A stretch of DNA of 64,000 bases from Elusimicrobiota bacterium (GTDB lineage: Bacteria; Elusimicrobiota; Elusimicrobia; UBA1565; UBA9628): positions 26,540 to 90,539 of the forward strand of contig DMMY01000016.1 in NCBI GenBank assembly GCA_003452935.1, read 5' to 3'. The notes beneath the pieces were generated by a model that was not told the origin of the DNA, searched no databases, and saw nothing but the letters and a program-made list of their open reading frames with translations. Of the stretch, positions 27,106-35,813 are shown piece after piece; the stretch's first letter is position 1, and each line of letters begins with the position of its first letter. The position numbers and the translations under genes were made by a program.

Positions 27106-27843
27106 ATGAGCGAGGCCGAAAATATTTTCAAGCGCGTGCTTCACAAGGCTTTGGAGGAGACCGCGTCCGCTGCCGTCGAAGCCGGCGGCAGCCGTTTGCT
27201 CATGCGCGTGCTGCCTTACGTTTTGGCCAATCCCGCCGCGAGCATTGTCGCCGCCGTCACCAAGGAATTGATGGCGGCCTTGCTCGACCAAAGTTCGCTG
27301 ATGGAAAAAAAGATAGACAAGCTGATGGAAGTGCCATTTCGCGCGGGCGCCCGGGAACTGCTCGATTGTCTTGAGACCAGACCCGCAAATGAGACTGAGA
27401 AGATTTTTTGGATCGAAAAGTTGAATCAGGCCAGCAGCCATTTGGACGAAGCCTACGCATCGGCGGACGCGCCCGGCAAGAAACTGCTGGTTCGCGCCAT
27501 GCAGACCAGCGTGGTGGCTCTCATCCCGGGCGGCACGAGCTTTTTCAACAAATATATCCAGGAGTTTCGGGATGTTTCGCGGGACATGAAAACCAGATCC
27601 GCGCAATTAAGGAAAGAGGCTGATGAAATGGGCCAATTCATATATGGCGCTTTCGCGGGGACGCCTGAGGGTCAACAAAAAATCATGGAATGGCGCTCCG
27701 CGACTCTCTTTTATCAGAAGAAGGCCGATTTGGAAGGGTTAGCGGAAAACCTTATGCAACAGGCCAAGGAAATCGATCTTTTTGTCGAGTGGGCGAATCT
27801 GCTCCAAGATCGCGGCGCAGCCGCCTACCAAATCGGGAACTAA
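27106..27843 (+). CDS. Hypothetical helical protein
   Basis: 245 residues, not recognised. It is mostly amphipathic helix (KRVLHKALEETASAAVEAG, EKKIDKLMEVPFRAGARELL, SAQLRKEADEMGQ). One moderately hydrophobic patch (LLVRAMQTSVVALIPGGTSF) may be a membrane-contacting helix. No signal peptide and no catalytic motif. It lies 60 bp after the KTSC gene on the same strand and may be co-transcribed. Codon use resembles neighbouring genes, so it is probably real. Confidence 0.65.
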   Translation: MSEAENIFKRVLHKALEETASAAVEAGGSRLLMRVLPYVLANPAASIVAAVTKELMAALLDQSSLMEKKIDKLMEVPFRAGARELLDCLETRPANETEKIFWIEKLNQASSHLDEAYASADAPGKKLLVRAMQTSVVALIPGGTSFFNKYIQEFRDVSRDMKTRSAQLRKEADEMGQFIYGAFAGTPEGQQKIMEWRSATLFYQKKADLEGLAENLMQQAKEIDLFVEWANLLQDRGAAAYQIGN

Positions 27844-27862
27844 AACAGGCCCGCAGGCCGCC

Positions 27863-28099
27863 CTACGGAGACCGGCGCCGGATGCTCGTCAGCTCCCCGT
27901 TGACGAAAGTCAGCCTCAGCTTCTCTCCCGCCCCCGCGGTATCGACTCCCAGCCCCGTGCCCACCGCCGAGCCCCTCCCGAGCATCCCGATGCCGAAACC
28001 GAGGCCGACGCTTGCGCGTTCTGCGCCGTAGACCCATACCTCGCTGGACACGGCCGCGGTCGTCTCGGTGAAGACTCGGTCGGGCCGGCCCAGGGCCAT
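27863..28099 (-). CDS. Small protein resembling a BamE/SmpA-type lipoprotein C-terminus
   Basis: 78 residues (GRPDRVFTETTAAVSSEVWVYG then KLRLTFVNGELTSIRR). This is the pattern of SmpA/BamE-like domains: a G-x-P-D turn, then two strands ending in FxxGxL. The frame is open further upstream (VKSSSNLARMALGRPD) but without a lipobox or good start, and it runs toward the treS start on the other strand. It may be the 3' remnant of a longer lipoprotein gene. Function unknown. Confidence 0.4.
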   Translation of the reverse strand: MALGRPDRVFTETTAAVSSEVWVYGAERASVGLGFGIGMLGRGSAVGTGLGVDTAGAGEKLRLTFVNGELTSIRRRSP

Positions 28100-28168
28100 G
28101 CGGGCAAGGTTTGAGGACGATTTGACGCGGGAATGCGATCCTGTGGGTACGGAGTGCGCAAGCCGCCC

Positions 28169-29791
28169 ATGGAAGCGCCTTGGTATAAGGAAGCGGTATT
28201 CTACGAGGTCCCGATAAAGTCGTTTTTCGACTCAAACGGTGACGGGCTGGGAGATATCCAGGGGCTGAGCGACAAGCTCGACTATCTCCAACGTCTGGAG
28301 GTGGATTGCCTGTGGCTGCTGCCCATGTATCCGTCTCCCATGCGCGACGACGGTTACGATATATCCGATTTTTATAATATCCATCCGGATTACGGCGACG
28401 TCGATGATTTTACGCGCTTCGTCTCGGCGGCCCACGACCGGAACATCCGCGTCATCGCCGATCTGGTTCTCAACCACACATCCGACCAGCACGCCTGGTT
28501 CCAGTCGGCCCGCCAGCCGGACAGTCCCAAGCGCGATTGGTACGTGTGGTCTGGCACCGACCAAGCTTGCAAGGACGCGCGCGTCATATTCACGGATACG
28601 GAAAAATCCAACTGGGCCTGGGACCCGGTCGCCAAGGCATACTACTGGCACCGCTTCTATTCCCACCAGCCGGACCTCAATTACGACAACGCCGAGGTCC
28701 GCGCCGAGATGCTGAAAGTGCTGCGCTTCTGGCTCGACCGGGGCATCGACGGGTTCCGCGTGGACGCGGCCCCTTATCTCTTCGAGCGCGAGGGAACCTC
28801 CTGCGAGAACCTGCCCGAAACGCACCAGTATCTCAAGGAACTGCGCCGCGCGATCGACAAGTCTTACTCGGGACGCATCCTGCTGGCCGAGGCCAATCAA
28901 CTGCCCGGCGACGTGCGCCCCTATTTCGGCGACGGCGACGAGTGCCATATGGCCTTTCATTTTCCGCTCATGCCGCGCATCTTCATAGCGATCCGCAAGG
29001 AAGACCGCGCTCCGATCGTGGAGGTGCTGCGCGAGACGCCGGCGATCCCGGAGAACTGCCAATGGGCGTTGTTTTTGCGCAGCCACGACGAGCTGACCCT
29101 CGAGATGGTGTCTCCGGATGAGCGCGCGTACATGCTCAAGGAATACGCCCACGATCCGCGCATGAAGCTCAACCTCGGGATACGGCGCCGCCTGGCTCCC
29201 CTGCTGGACTTCGGCCGCCATCAGATCGAGCTCATGGTCTCGCTGATCATGTCCATGCCGGGCAGCCCCGTGCTCTACTACGGCGACGAGATCGGGATGG
29301 GGGACAATATATACCTGGGTGATCGGGACGGGGTGCGCACGCCCATGCAATGGAGCCCGGACCGCAACGCGGGCTTCTCCCGGGCCGATCCGGAACGGCT
29401 CTACTCCCAGCCCGTGTCCAACCCGGTGGCCAGCTACCAAGCCGTCAACGTCGAGGCGCAGGAACGCGTGCCCAACTCGCTGCTGCACTGGATGAAGCGT
29501 CTCATCAACCTGCGCCGTCTTCATCCGGCCTTCGGCCGCGGCGCCATGGAAATCGTGGAGGCGGCCAACCCCCGGGTCCTGGCCTACCTGCGCGAACATG
29601 CCGGACAGTCACTGCTCGTGGTCAACAATCTCTCTCGCTACGCCCAACCCGCCGAGATAGACCTCTCGCGCTTCCGCGGTTGGACGCCGGTGGAGATGTT
29701 CGGCCATACGCGCTTCCGCGCCATCGGGGAGCGCCTCTATCCGCTGACCCTGGCGCCGCACGGGTTCTTGTGGTTCCGTCTGGAGCGTTGA
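28169..29791 (+). CDS. treS: Trehalose synthase (maltose alpha-D-glucosyltransferase), GH13
   Basis: 540 residues. A typical TreS opening (WYKEAVFYEVPIKSFFDSNGDGLGD) is followed by ADLVLNHTS (region I), GFRVDAAP with nucleophile Asp199 (region II), LAEAN with acid/base Glu241 (region III) and RSHDEL with Asp307 (region IV). MPGSPVLYYGDEIGMGDNIY and the C-terminal beta domain complete the fold. It interconverts maltose and trehalose. ATG 28169 is chosen over an upstream in-frame start because it precedes the conserved WYK motif by four residues. First gene of a trehalose operon; the next ATG is 2 nt after its stop. Confidence 0.93.
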   Translation: MEAPWYKEAVFYEVPIKSFFDSNGDGLGDIQGLSDKLDYLQRLEVDCLWLLPMYPSPMRDDGYDISDFYNIHPDYGDVDDFTRFVSAAHDRNIRVIADLVLNHTSDQHAWFQSARQPDSPKRDWYVWSGTDQACKDARVIFTDTEKSNWAWDPVAKAYYWHRFYSHQPDLNYDNAEVRAEMLKVLRFWLDRGIDGFRVDAAPYLFEREGTSCENLPETHQYLKELRRAIDKSYSGRILLAEANQLPGDVRPYFGDGDECHMAFHFPLMPRIFIAIRKEDRAPIVEVLRETPAIPENCQWALFLRSHDELTLEMVSPDERAYMLKEYAHDPRMKLNLGIRRRLAPLLDFGRHQIELMVSLIMSMPGSPVLYYGDEIGMGDNIYLGDRDGVRTPMQWSPDRNAGFSRADPERLYSQPVSNPVASYQAVNVEAQERVPNSLLHWMKRLINLRRLHPAFGRGAMEIVEAANPRVLAYLREHAGQSLLVVNNLSRYAQPAEIDLSRFRGWTPVEMFGHTRFRAIGERLYPLTLAPHGFLWFRLER

Positions 29792-29793
29792 CC

Positions 29794-31554
29794 ATGGACA
29801 ATCTCGCCGCCGCTCTGCTGCTGCTGGTCCTGGCCCTGCTGCTGGCGGCGCTCTGGACCGCGCACCGGACTTTGCACGAGCCGGCTCTGCGCGTGGCGGA
29901 GTGGCTGAGGCGGCTGCGCGCCGGGGAGACGGCCAAGGCCCCGCCTCTGCCCCGCCGGGGGCTTCTGGCGCCGCTCGTCCATGAGGCCGCGAGCCTGGCG
30001 CGCCAGCTCGGCGAGGCCCAAGAGGCGGCCGAGCAAGAGGCGAAACTGAGGCTGCTGCGCGATTCGTTGTGGACGTCGGAGCGCTTGCGCGAGCACGTGC
30101 GCCTCAAGATAGGGAACCGGCCTCTGGTCGTCGTGGCCAATCGGGAGCCGTACCGGCACGTCCGCCGCGGCGGCGCCGTCGTTTGGGAGACGCCGGCCAG
30201 CGGCCTGGTGACCGGCCTGGAGCCCCTGCTGCGCGCCTGCGGGGGGACCTGGGTGGCGGATGGCGACGGGGAGGCCGACCGCGAGACCGCCGACCCCCAG
30301 GGCCGGCTGCGCGTCCCTCCGGACGTGCCGCGCTACAACCTGCGGCGGGTCTGGCTCACGGCCGAGGAGGAGAACGGCTACTACTACGGCTTCGCCAACG
30401 AGGGGATCTGGCCCCTGTGCCACATCGCCCACAAGCGGCCGATTTTCCGGGCCGGAGACTGGGCCCATTACCGGGAAGTCAACGGGCGCTTCGCCGAGGC
30501 CGTACTGGAGGAAGTGGCTGGCCTCGATGATCCCTGCCTGCTGGTGCAGGACTACCATTTCACGCTGCTGCCGCTGCTGCTCAAGATCCGGCGGCCGGAC
30601 TCCCGCGTGGCCCTGTTTTGGCATATCCCGTGGCCCAACCCTGAGGCCTTCGCCATCTGCCCTTGGCAGAAGGAACTCCTGGAAGGCATGCTGGGCGCCG
30701 ACGTGATCGGCTTCCACACCCAGTTCCACTGCAACAACTTCCTCGAAACGGTGGACCGGGTCCTGGAATGCCGCATCGACCGCGAGCACTTCGCGGTCCA
30801 GCGCGGGAGGCACGCGACCGTGGTCAAACCCTTCCCCATCAGCGTGGATCTTCCCGAGGCGCGAAACGCTTCGCGGGGCGAGGGGGGCGCCGCGCGAGAG
30901 AAAATCCTCCAGGCGCTGGGGCCGCGGGTCGAGCTTCTAGCGCTGGGCGTCGACCGGCTTGACTACACCAAGGGCATCCTGGAGAGGTTTCGCGGAGTCG
31001 AGCGCTTCCTTGAGAAATATCCCGACTACCGGGGACGTTTCGTGATGATGCAGATCGGCGCTCCCAGCCGGATGAACATCCCCAGCTACCGGGACTTCGT
31101 GGGCGAGGTCGAGGCCGAGGCCAAGCGCATCAACGCGCGCTTCGCGGCGGCGGGAGCGAGCCCCATCATCCTTATCAAGAGGAACCACAGCCACGCCGAG
31201 CTGCTGCCCCTGTTCCGGGCCGCGGACATCTGCCTGGTCACCTCCCTGCACGACGGCATGAACCTCGTGGCCAAGGAGTTCGCCGCGGCCCGCGACGACG
31301 AGATGGGGGTGCTCATCCTGAGCCGGTTCACGGGCGCCGCCCGCGAGATGCGCGACGCGCTCATCGTCAATCCCTACGACACGGAGGAAGTGGCGGAGGC
31401 CATCCGAGCCGGCATACAGATGCCGCCGGAGGAGGCCGCGATGCGCATGGTGCGGCTGCGCCGGGAAATCCGGGAAAACAACATCTACCGGTGGGCCGCG
31501 AATCTGGTCACTGAGCTGGCCGCCATAGAGCTGGAGCCGGCGGTCCGGAGGTAA
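29794..31554 (+). CDS. otsA: Membrane-anchored trehalose-6-phosphate synthase (GT20)
   Basis: 586 residues. Residues 1-25 are a hydrophobic anchor (MDNLAAALLLLVLALLLAAL), then a ~75-residue helical linker. The GT20 catalytic part begins at LVVVANREPYRH and includes GGLVTGL-like SGLVTGLEPLL, VWVQDYH-like LLVQDYHF, WHIPWPNPEAF, LGVDRLDYTKGI and TSLHDGMNLVAKEF. It makes trehalose 6-phosphate from a nucleotide-glucose and glucose 6-phosphate. Standard OtsA proteins are soluble and ~470 residues; the membrane anchor is an addition. It is followed 1 nt later by otsB. Confidence 0.92.
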   Translation: MDNLAAALLLLVLALLLAALWTAHRTLHEPALRVAEWLRRLRAGETAKAPPLPRRGLLAPLVHEAASLARQLGEAQEAAEQEAKLRLLRDSLWTSERLREHVRLKIGNRPLVVVANREPYRHVRRGGAVVWETPASGLVTGLEPLLRACGGTWVADGDGEADRETADPQGRLRVPPDVPRYNLRRVWLTAEEENGYYYGFANEGIWPLCHIAHKRPIFRAGDWAHYREVNGRFAEAVLEEVAGLDDPCLLVQDYHFTLLPLLLKIRRPDSRVALFWHIPWPNPEAFAICPWQKELLEGMLGADVIGFHTQFHCNNFLETVDRVLECRIDREHFAVQRGRHATVVKPFPISVDLPEARNASRGEGGAAREKILQALGPRVELLALGVDRLDYTKGILERFRGVERFLEKYPDYRGRFVMMQIGAPSRMNIPSYRDFVGEVEAEAKRINARFAAAGASPIILIKRNHSHAELLPLFRAADICLVTSLHDGMNLVAKEFAAARDDEMGVLILSRFTGAAREMRDALIVNPYDTEEVAEAIRAGIQMPPEEAAMRMVRLRREIRENNIYRWAANLVTELAAIELEPAVRR

Positions 31555-31555
31555 G

Positions 31556-32371
31556 ATGGCCGCGCCCGTTCCGTCCCTGCGCAGACTGGCGCGCGCGGCC
31601 GCGGCGCGGCGGCGGGTCCTGATCCTGCTCGATTTCGACGGAACGCTCTGCGAGCTCAAAGCCAGGCCGGCGAAGGCCCGCCTAAGCCGGAGTCGACGCG
31701 CTTCTCTGTCCGCGCTGCTGGCCGGGCGTATTCGTCTCGCCGTCCTGAGCGGCCGGCCCATCATGCAGCTCAAGGCGATGCTGAAGCTGCCGCGCGCCAT
31801 TTACGGAGGCAACTTCGGACTGCGCATCGAGGGACCGGGCCTCGAGTTCATCCATCCCCAGGCGCGTCGGCAACGGCCGGCCCTCTCGCGCCTGGCGCGC
31901 CGCCTGGCGCGGCTCTGTTCCGGCACGCCCGGAGTGATGGTCGAGGACAAGGGGGCGAGCCTGAGCGTGCACTACCGCGGCGTCTTGCCCCGATACGCGA
32001 GAAGACTGCGCCGTCTGTTGGCGCAAGCGCGCCGCGAATCGCCCCGCGGCTTTGCATGGCAGCGGGGGCAGAACGCCTGGGAAATCCTGCCCACCGGTTC
32101 CTGGGACAAGGGCAGCGCCGCCCGTTGGCTTTGGCGGCGCCTGGGCCGGCCGTACTTGCTCGCCATCGGCGACGCCGGCAGCGACGAGGCGATGTTCAAG
32201 GCGGCCTCAAGCCGAGGCGCCGCCGTGCGCGTGGGACGGGAAGTCCGCCGTTCGGCGGCGGCCCACCGAGTCGCGGGCGTAGCGCAGGTCTACGGCTTCC
32301 TTCGTCTCCTGGCTCGGGAAGTCCGCGCGGATTTGCGGCGCCGGACGGGTTCCTGGCGTGTCAGGGGTTGA
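31556..32371 (+). CDS. otsB: Trehalose-6-phosphate phosphatase (HAD family)
   Basis: 271 residues. HAD motif I LLDFDGTL has nucleophile Asp26 and Asp28; motif II is LSGR; the T6PP signatures NFGLRIEG and NAWEILPTGSWDKGSA follow, and motif IV is IGDAGSDEAMF. It dephosphorylates trehalose 6-phosphate to trehalose. The protein is very arginine-rich. The last residues (V-R-G-stop) are encoded inside a REP-like palindrome that also ends the convergent SDR gene, so the natural C-terminus may have been replaced. Confidence 0.92.
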   Translation: MAAPVPSLRRLARAAAARRRVLILLDFDGTLCELKARPAKARLSRSRRASLSALLAGRIRLAVLSGRPIMQLKAMLKLPRAIYGGNFGLRIEGPGLEFIHPQARRQRPALSRLARRLARLCSGTPGVMVEDKGASLSVHYRGVLPRYARRLRRLLAQARRESPRGFAWQRGQNAWEILPTGSWDKGSAARWLWRRLGRPYLLAIGDAGSDEAMFKAASSRGAAVRVGREVRRSAAAHRVAGVAQVYGFLRLLAREVRADLRRRTGSWRVRG

Positions 32372-32434
32372 GTTTGCGGACTTATTTTTGCCCCGTCGGG
32401 TCAGGTCAAAGAGTCCGATAACTCAAGCCCTGAC
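32360..32434. repeat. 75-bp REP-like palindrome supplying stop codons to two convergent genes
   Basis: Two 23-nt arms (32360-32382 and 32412-32434) are complementary at 20 of 23 positions; the left arm starts GTCAGGGGTTGAGTT, and the right-arm complement starts GTCAGGGCTTGAGTT. The ~29-nt centre contains GGGTCAGGTC, the core of the palindrome at 16.95 kb. The left arm encodes V-R-G-stop of otsB and the right arm, read on the minus strand, V-R-A-stop of the SDR. Confidence 0.75.
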
Positions 32435-33202
32435 GCCACGCCGCCGTTCGGCCTCGAAGCCGGCGACGTCTTGGGCATATTTCACCGCCGCCGCCTGCTG
32501 GCCCGGGTGGGTGTACAGCTCGGCCGCGGGCGCGGCGATGAGGCCGGCCATGAGATCGGCCACTGCCTCGGGAGTCTGGATTGGGACGGAGGACGCAGGC
32601 CAGCCGCCCTGGGGCAGGCCGCCTAGGGCGTTGCGGGCAAACCCGGTGCTGACCGCCCCGGGCAGGACCACGGAGACATGGATGCCCGGATGGCTCAACG
32701 CCAGTTCCATGCGCAAATTGGCGGTCAGCGCGATAAGCGCCGCCTTGGCCGCGTTGTAGGCCGAACGGAACGGCACCACGGGAACCCTGCCCAGGAAGCT
32801 GGCCACGTTGATCAGGTGGCCGCCGTTGCGCCGCTTGAAGTGAGGGATGACGGTCTGCATCCCGTAGAGCGCGCTCTTGACGTTGACGGCCATGATGAAG
32901 TCGAAGTCCTGGTCGCTGAGTTCCTGAACGCTCCTGTTGATGCCTTGGCCGGCGTTGTTAACCCATACGTCCACGCGCCCGAAGGCCTTCAAGGCCGCGT
33001 CGAGCAGAGCCTCCACTTCGCTCCGGCGACATACGTCCGTGGGCGCGACCAGGGCCTTGCCGCAGCGCGCCGCCACGGCCTCCAATTCCGGCTTGCGGCG
33101 CGCCGCCAGCGCCAGGCAGTGCCCCTCCCGGCCCAGGCGCTCGGCCAGGGCCGCTCCGATGCCGGCGCTCGCGCCGGTTATGACGATAACCTTGCTCTCC
33201 AT
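32423..33202 (-). CDS. Short-chain dehydrogenase/reductase
   Basis: 259 residues, classical SDR. TGASAGIG (residues 9-16) binds NAD(P); NNAGQG, the catalytic Ser in NVASFLG and the YNAAK motif are all present. PGAVSTGF follows. The substrate is unknown. The last residues V-R-A and stop lie in the palindrome shared with otsB. The gene starts 88 bp from the divergent VOC gene; a TACAAT hexamer lies 12 nt before its ATG. Confidence 0.9.
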   Translation of the reverse strand: MESKVIVITGASAGIGAALAERLGREGHCLALAARRKPELEAVAARCGKALVAPTDVCRRSEVEALLDAALKAFGRVDVWVNNAGQGINRSVQELSDQDFDFIMAVNVKSALYGMQTVIPHFKRRNGGHLINVASFLGRVPVVPFRSAYNAAKAALIALTANLRMELALSHPGIHVSVVLPGAVSTGFARNALGGLPQGGWPASSVPIQTPEAVADLMAGLIAAPAAELYTHPGQQAAAVKYAQDVAGFEAERRRGVRA

Positions 33203-33290
33203 TCAGAGAGATTGATTGTAGTAAATTCTATCCCCCAGGCCCCGTACGCGCCGCGCCTTTGCTACAATCGCCGCTGACAACGGAGGGGAC

Positions 33291-33662
33291 ATGGCCTTTA
33301 AATTCGCGCACAACAATCTCAACGTCCTGGACCTGCAAAAGAGCCTGGATTTCTACGCCCAGGCCCTAGGCCTCAGGGAAACCCGGCGCATCAAAGCGCC
33401 CGACGCGAGCTTCATCCTGGTCTTCCTGGGAGACGGCGTCACCCCGCACCAGCTCGAGCTTACCTGGCTGCGGGACCGCAAGGAGAAGTATGACCTCGGC
33501 GACAACGAGTTCCATCTGGCCTTCACCACCGCCGACTATGCCGGAGCCCACGCCCGGCACCAGGAGATGGGCTGCATCTGCCACGAGAACGAGAAGATGG
33601 GCATCTACTTCATCGCGGACCCGGACGGCTACTGGCTGGAGATCCTGCCCGAGAAGCGATGA
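33291..33662 (+). CDS. VOC family protein (glyoxalase I-like)
   Basis: 123 residues, one VOC module pair. HNNLNVLDLQKSLDFYAQALGL opens the fold; candidate metal ligands are the His of HNN, Glu in QLELTW, His in FHLAF and Glu in YWLEILP, the glyoxalase I set. FIADPDGYWLEI is the standard closing motif. It probably detoxifies methylglyoxal or a related metabolite, though other VOC substrates are possible. GGAGGGG lies just before the ATG and TACAAT 22 nt upstream, so this is a leadered transcript. Confidence 0.88.
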   Translation: MAFKFAHNNLNVLDLQKSLDFYAQALGLRETRRIKAPDASFILVFLGDGVTPHQLELTWLRDRKEKYDLGDNEFHLAFTTADYAGAHARHQEMGCICHENEKMGIYFIADPDGYWLEILPEKR

Positions 33663-33695
33663 ACGAAGGCCCGTACGCCGGAGGCAGGCTTTTAC

Positions 33696-33701
33696 TATAA
33701 T
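33696..33701 (+). promoter_or_regulatory. -10 box (TATAAT) 6 nt before a small ORF
   Basis: TATAAT then GCCTTC then ATG 33708. The arrangement fits the leaderless set; no clear -35. Confidence 0.5.
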
Positions 33702-33707
33702 GCCTTC

Positions 33708-33932
33708 ATGCAGACCACTCCGACCGACCGCCGCGCCGTGGAGGCGGCGGTCGTTTCTCTCCAGCAACGCCTCGCCGACGGCGATCCGGCCGACGCGGCC
33801 TTGCGCAGCCGCTGCGAAGCCGAACTCTCGGCCTTGCGCGCCGCCTACCGCCTGAGCCCGGCCGCGTTCTCGAGCGAGGCCATAGAGGCGTTGCGCGAGC
33901 TCAGCGAACTGCTGCGCGAAACCGGTCCCTAG
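33708..33932 (+). CDS. Small hypothetical helical protein
   Basis: 74 residues (MQTTPTDRRAVEAAVVSLQQ; ALRELSELLRETG). Predicted as two or three helices; no known family. It is supported by a TATAAT exactly 6 nt upstream and by position 8 nt before the ABC-F gene, with which it is probably co-transcribed. Confidence 0.6.
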   Translation: MQTTPTDRRAVEAAVVSLQQRLADGDPADAALRSRCEAELSALRAAYRLSPAAFSSEAIEALRELSELLRETGP

Positions 33933-33940
33933 ACAGCCCC

Positions 33941-35746
33941 GTGCCGATTCTCCTCAGTTGCCAGGACCTCTCCAAAAGCTTCGGCGCGCGTCCGCTCTTC
34001 ACGGGCCTTTCCTTCGGCCTCTTCGAAGGAGAACGCACCGGCCTCATCGGCCCCAACGGCGCGGGCAAATCCACGCTGCTTAAAATACTCGCCGGCCTGG
34101 AAAGCCCTGACCACGGAACGCTGTCCTTGCGGCGCGGCCTGAGAACGGGCTACCTGGAACAGCAGGACCCTTTCGGACCGGCGCGCGCGGGCTGGAGCGT
34201 GCGCGAGGAATTGCTCGAGTCCCTGCGCGGGCTTGAGCTGCAGGATTACGAGATCGACATGCGCGCGGACGCCGGGCTCGCCGCCGCGGGCTTCAAGGAT
34301 CCGGCTCGGCAGGTCCGCGAGCTTTCCGGCGGCTGGCGCAAACGCCTGGCCATACTCGTCCAGGTCGCGCGCGAACCGGATCTGCTGCTTTTAGACGAGC
34401 CGACCAACCACCTCGACCTCGAGGGCGTGCTCTGGCTGGAGAGCTTCCTGAGCGGCCTGAAGTTCTCCTTTTTAGTGGTCACGCACGACCGCCGTTTCCT
34501 GGAACGCGTCAGCAACCGCGTCATCGAGCTCGACAAACGCTACGCGCAAGGGCATTTCAGCAGCTCGGGCAACTACAGCTGTTTTTTGGAGCACCGAGAG
34601 GCGCTCTTGAGCGCCCAGGCGGCCCGCGAGGACTCGGTGAGGAACATCGTCCGCAACGAGATTGCCTGGCTGCGCCGGGGTCCCAAGGCCCGCACCACGA
34701 AGCAGCAGGCACGAATCGACAGGGCCGGCGAGCTCATCGGCGAGCTTTCCGAGCTGCGGTACCGAAACGCCCAAGGCCGCGCCTCGGACATCGATTTCTC
34801 CGGCAGCGACCGCCGGACCAAGAGCCTGGTGGAGGCCTCCAAGATCGAGAAAAGCCTGGGCGGCCGCAAGCTCTTCGGACCCCTGGATATCACGCTGTGT
34901 CCCGGGGACAAACTGGGATTGATCGGCGAGAACGGCAGCGGGAAAAGCACCCTGCTCAAGCTCCTGGCGGGACAGCTGGCGCCTGACTCGGGCGCGGTGC
35001 GGCAAGCCGAGGGGCTGCAGGTCGTTACCTTCGATCAGCACCGCGACCAGCTCGACTTAAGGCTCAGCCTGCATCGGGCGCTTTGCGAGAACGGGGAGCA
35101 CGTGCTTTACAAGGGCAGCCGCATCCATGTGCGCGGGTGGGCCTCCCGCTTCCTGTTCCGCCAGGAGCAGCTCGACATGCCGCTGAGCCGGCTCTCCGGA
35201 GGCGAGCAGGCGCGCGTGCTCATCGCCCGGCTCATGCTGAGGCCCGCCGACCTGCTCCTCTTAGACGAGCCCACCAACGATCTTGATCTGCAGTCGCTGG
35301 AGGTCCTGGAGTCCAGCATGCGGGACTTTCCCGGCGCCTTGGCGCTGGTGACCCACGACCGCTATTTGCTGGACCGGGTCAGCCGGCGGATACTGGCTCT
35401 CGACGGCCGGGGCCAGGCCCGTTTTTTCGCCGATCTCTCGCAGTGGGAAGACTGGCGGGCGGCGCAGGACGAAACACCGACGCCTCCGATCCGGGGCCAG
35501 GCCGCTTCCGAAAAGGGCCGGCCGGGACTTTCCGCCAAGGAATCGAAAGAACTCAAGAACATGGAAGCCGGCATCCGCGCGGCGGAGGAGCAGGCCGCGG
35601 CGGCCCGCCTGGCCCTGGAGGATCCGGCCGTGGCCGCCGACGCGGCCGAGCTCATCAAGCGGCAGGAAAGACTGGATGCCGCCCGCCGGCGGATCGACGA
35701 CTTGTTCGCGCGCTGGGAGGAACTGGAAGCCCGGCGCGGGCCCTAG
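33941..35746 (+). CDS. ABC-F family ATPase (Uup/EttA-like)
   Basis: 601 residues with two nucleotide-binding domains and no membrane part. Walker A motifs are GPNGAGKST and GENGSGKST; signatures LSGGWRKRL and LSGGEQARV; Walker B LLLLDEPTNH and LLLLDEPTND. The linker between domains (RNEIAWLRRGPKARTTKQQAR) is the ABC-F P-site tRNA motif region, and a C-terminal coiled coil (EAGIRAAEEQAAAARLA) resembles Uup. These proteins act on ribosomes. GTG is the start, directly at the first beta strand. Confidence 0.92.
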   Translation: MPILLSCQDLSKSFGARPLFTGLSFGLFEGERTGLIGPNGAGKSTLLKILAGLESPDHGTLSLRRGLRTGYLEQQDPFGPARAGWSVREELLESLRGLELQDYEIDMRADAGLAAAGFKDPARQVRELSGGWRKRLAILVQVAREPDLLLLDEPTNHLDLEGVLWLESFLSGLKFSFLVVTHDRRFLERVSNRVIELDKRYAQGHFSSSGNYSCFLEHREALLSAQAAREDSVRNIVRNEIAWLRRGPKARTTKQQARIDRAGELIGELSELRYRNAQGRASDIDFSGSDRRTKSLVEASKIEKSLGGRKLFGPLDITLCPGDKLGLIGENGSGKSTLLKLLAGQLAPDSGAVRQAEGLQVVTFDQHRDQLDLRLSLHRALCENGEHVLYKGSRIHVRGWASRFLFRQEQLDMPLSRLSGGEQARVLIARLMLRPADLLLLDEPTNDLDLQSLEVLESSMRDFPGALALVTHDRYLLDRVSRRILALDGRGQARFFADLSQWEDWRAAQDETPTPPIRGQAASEKGRPGLSAKESKELKNMEAGIRAAEEQAAAARLALEDPAVAADAAELIKRQERLDAARRRIDDLFARWEELEARRGP

Positions 35747-35813
35747 GCCCTCCGGGATTGGTGGACAGTCCCGGGGCGCCTGTTGTAGAATCCTGTCTGC
35801 CTAAGGGGGTCCC

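Noticed and set aside
35740..35755. CCTAGGCCC upstream of the beta-barrel gene as a sixth AGGNCCTA site
   Set aside because: It overlaps the ABC-F stop codon, lacks the CTTTGG continuation, and its distance to the -10 fits neither class.
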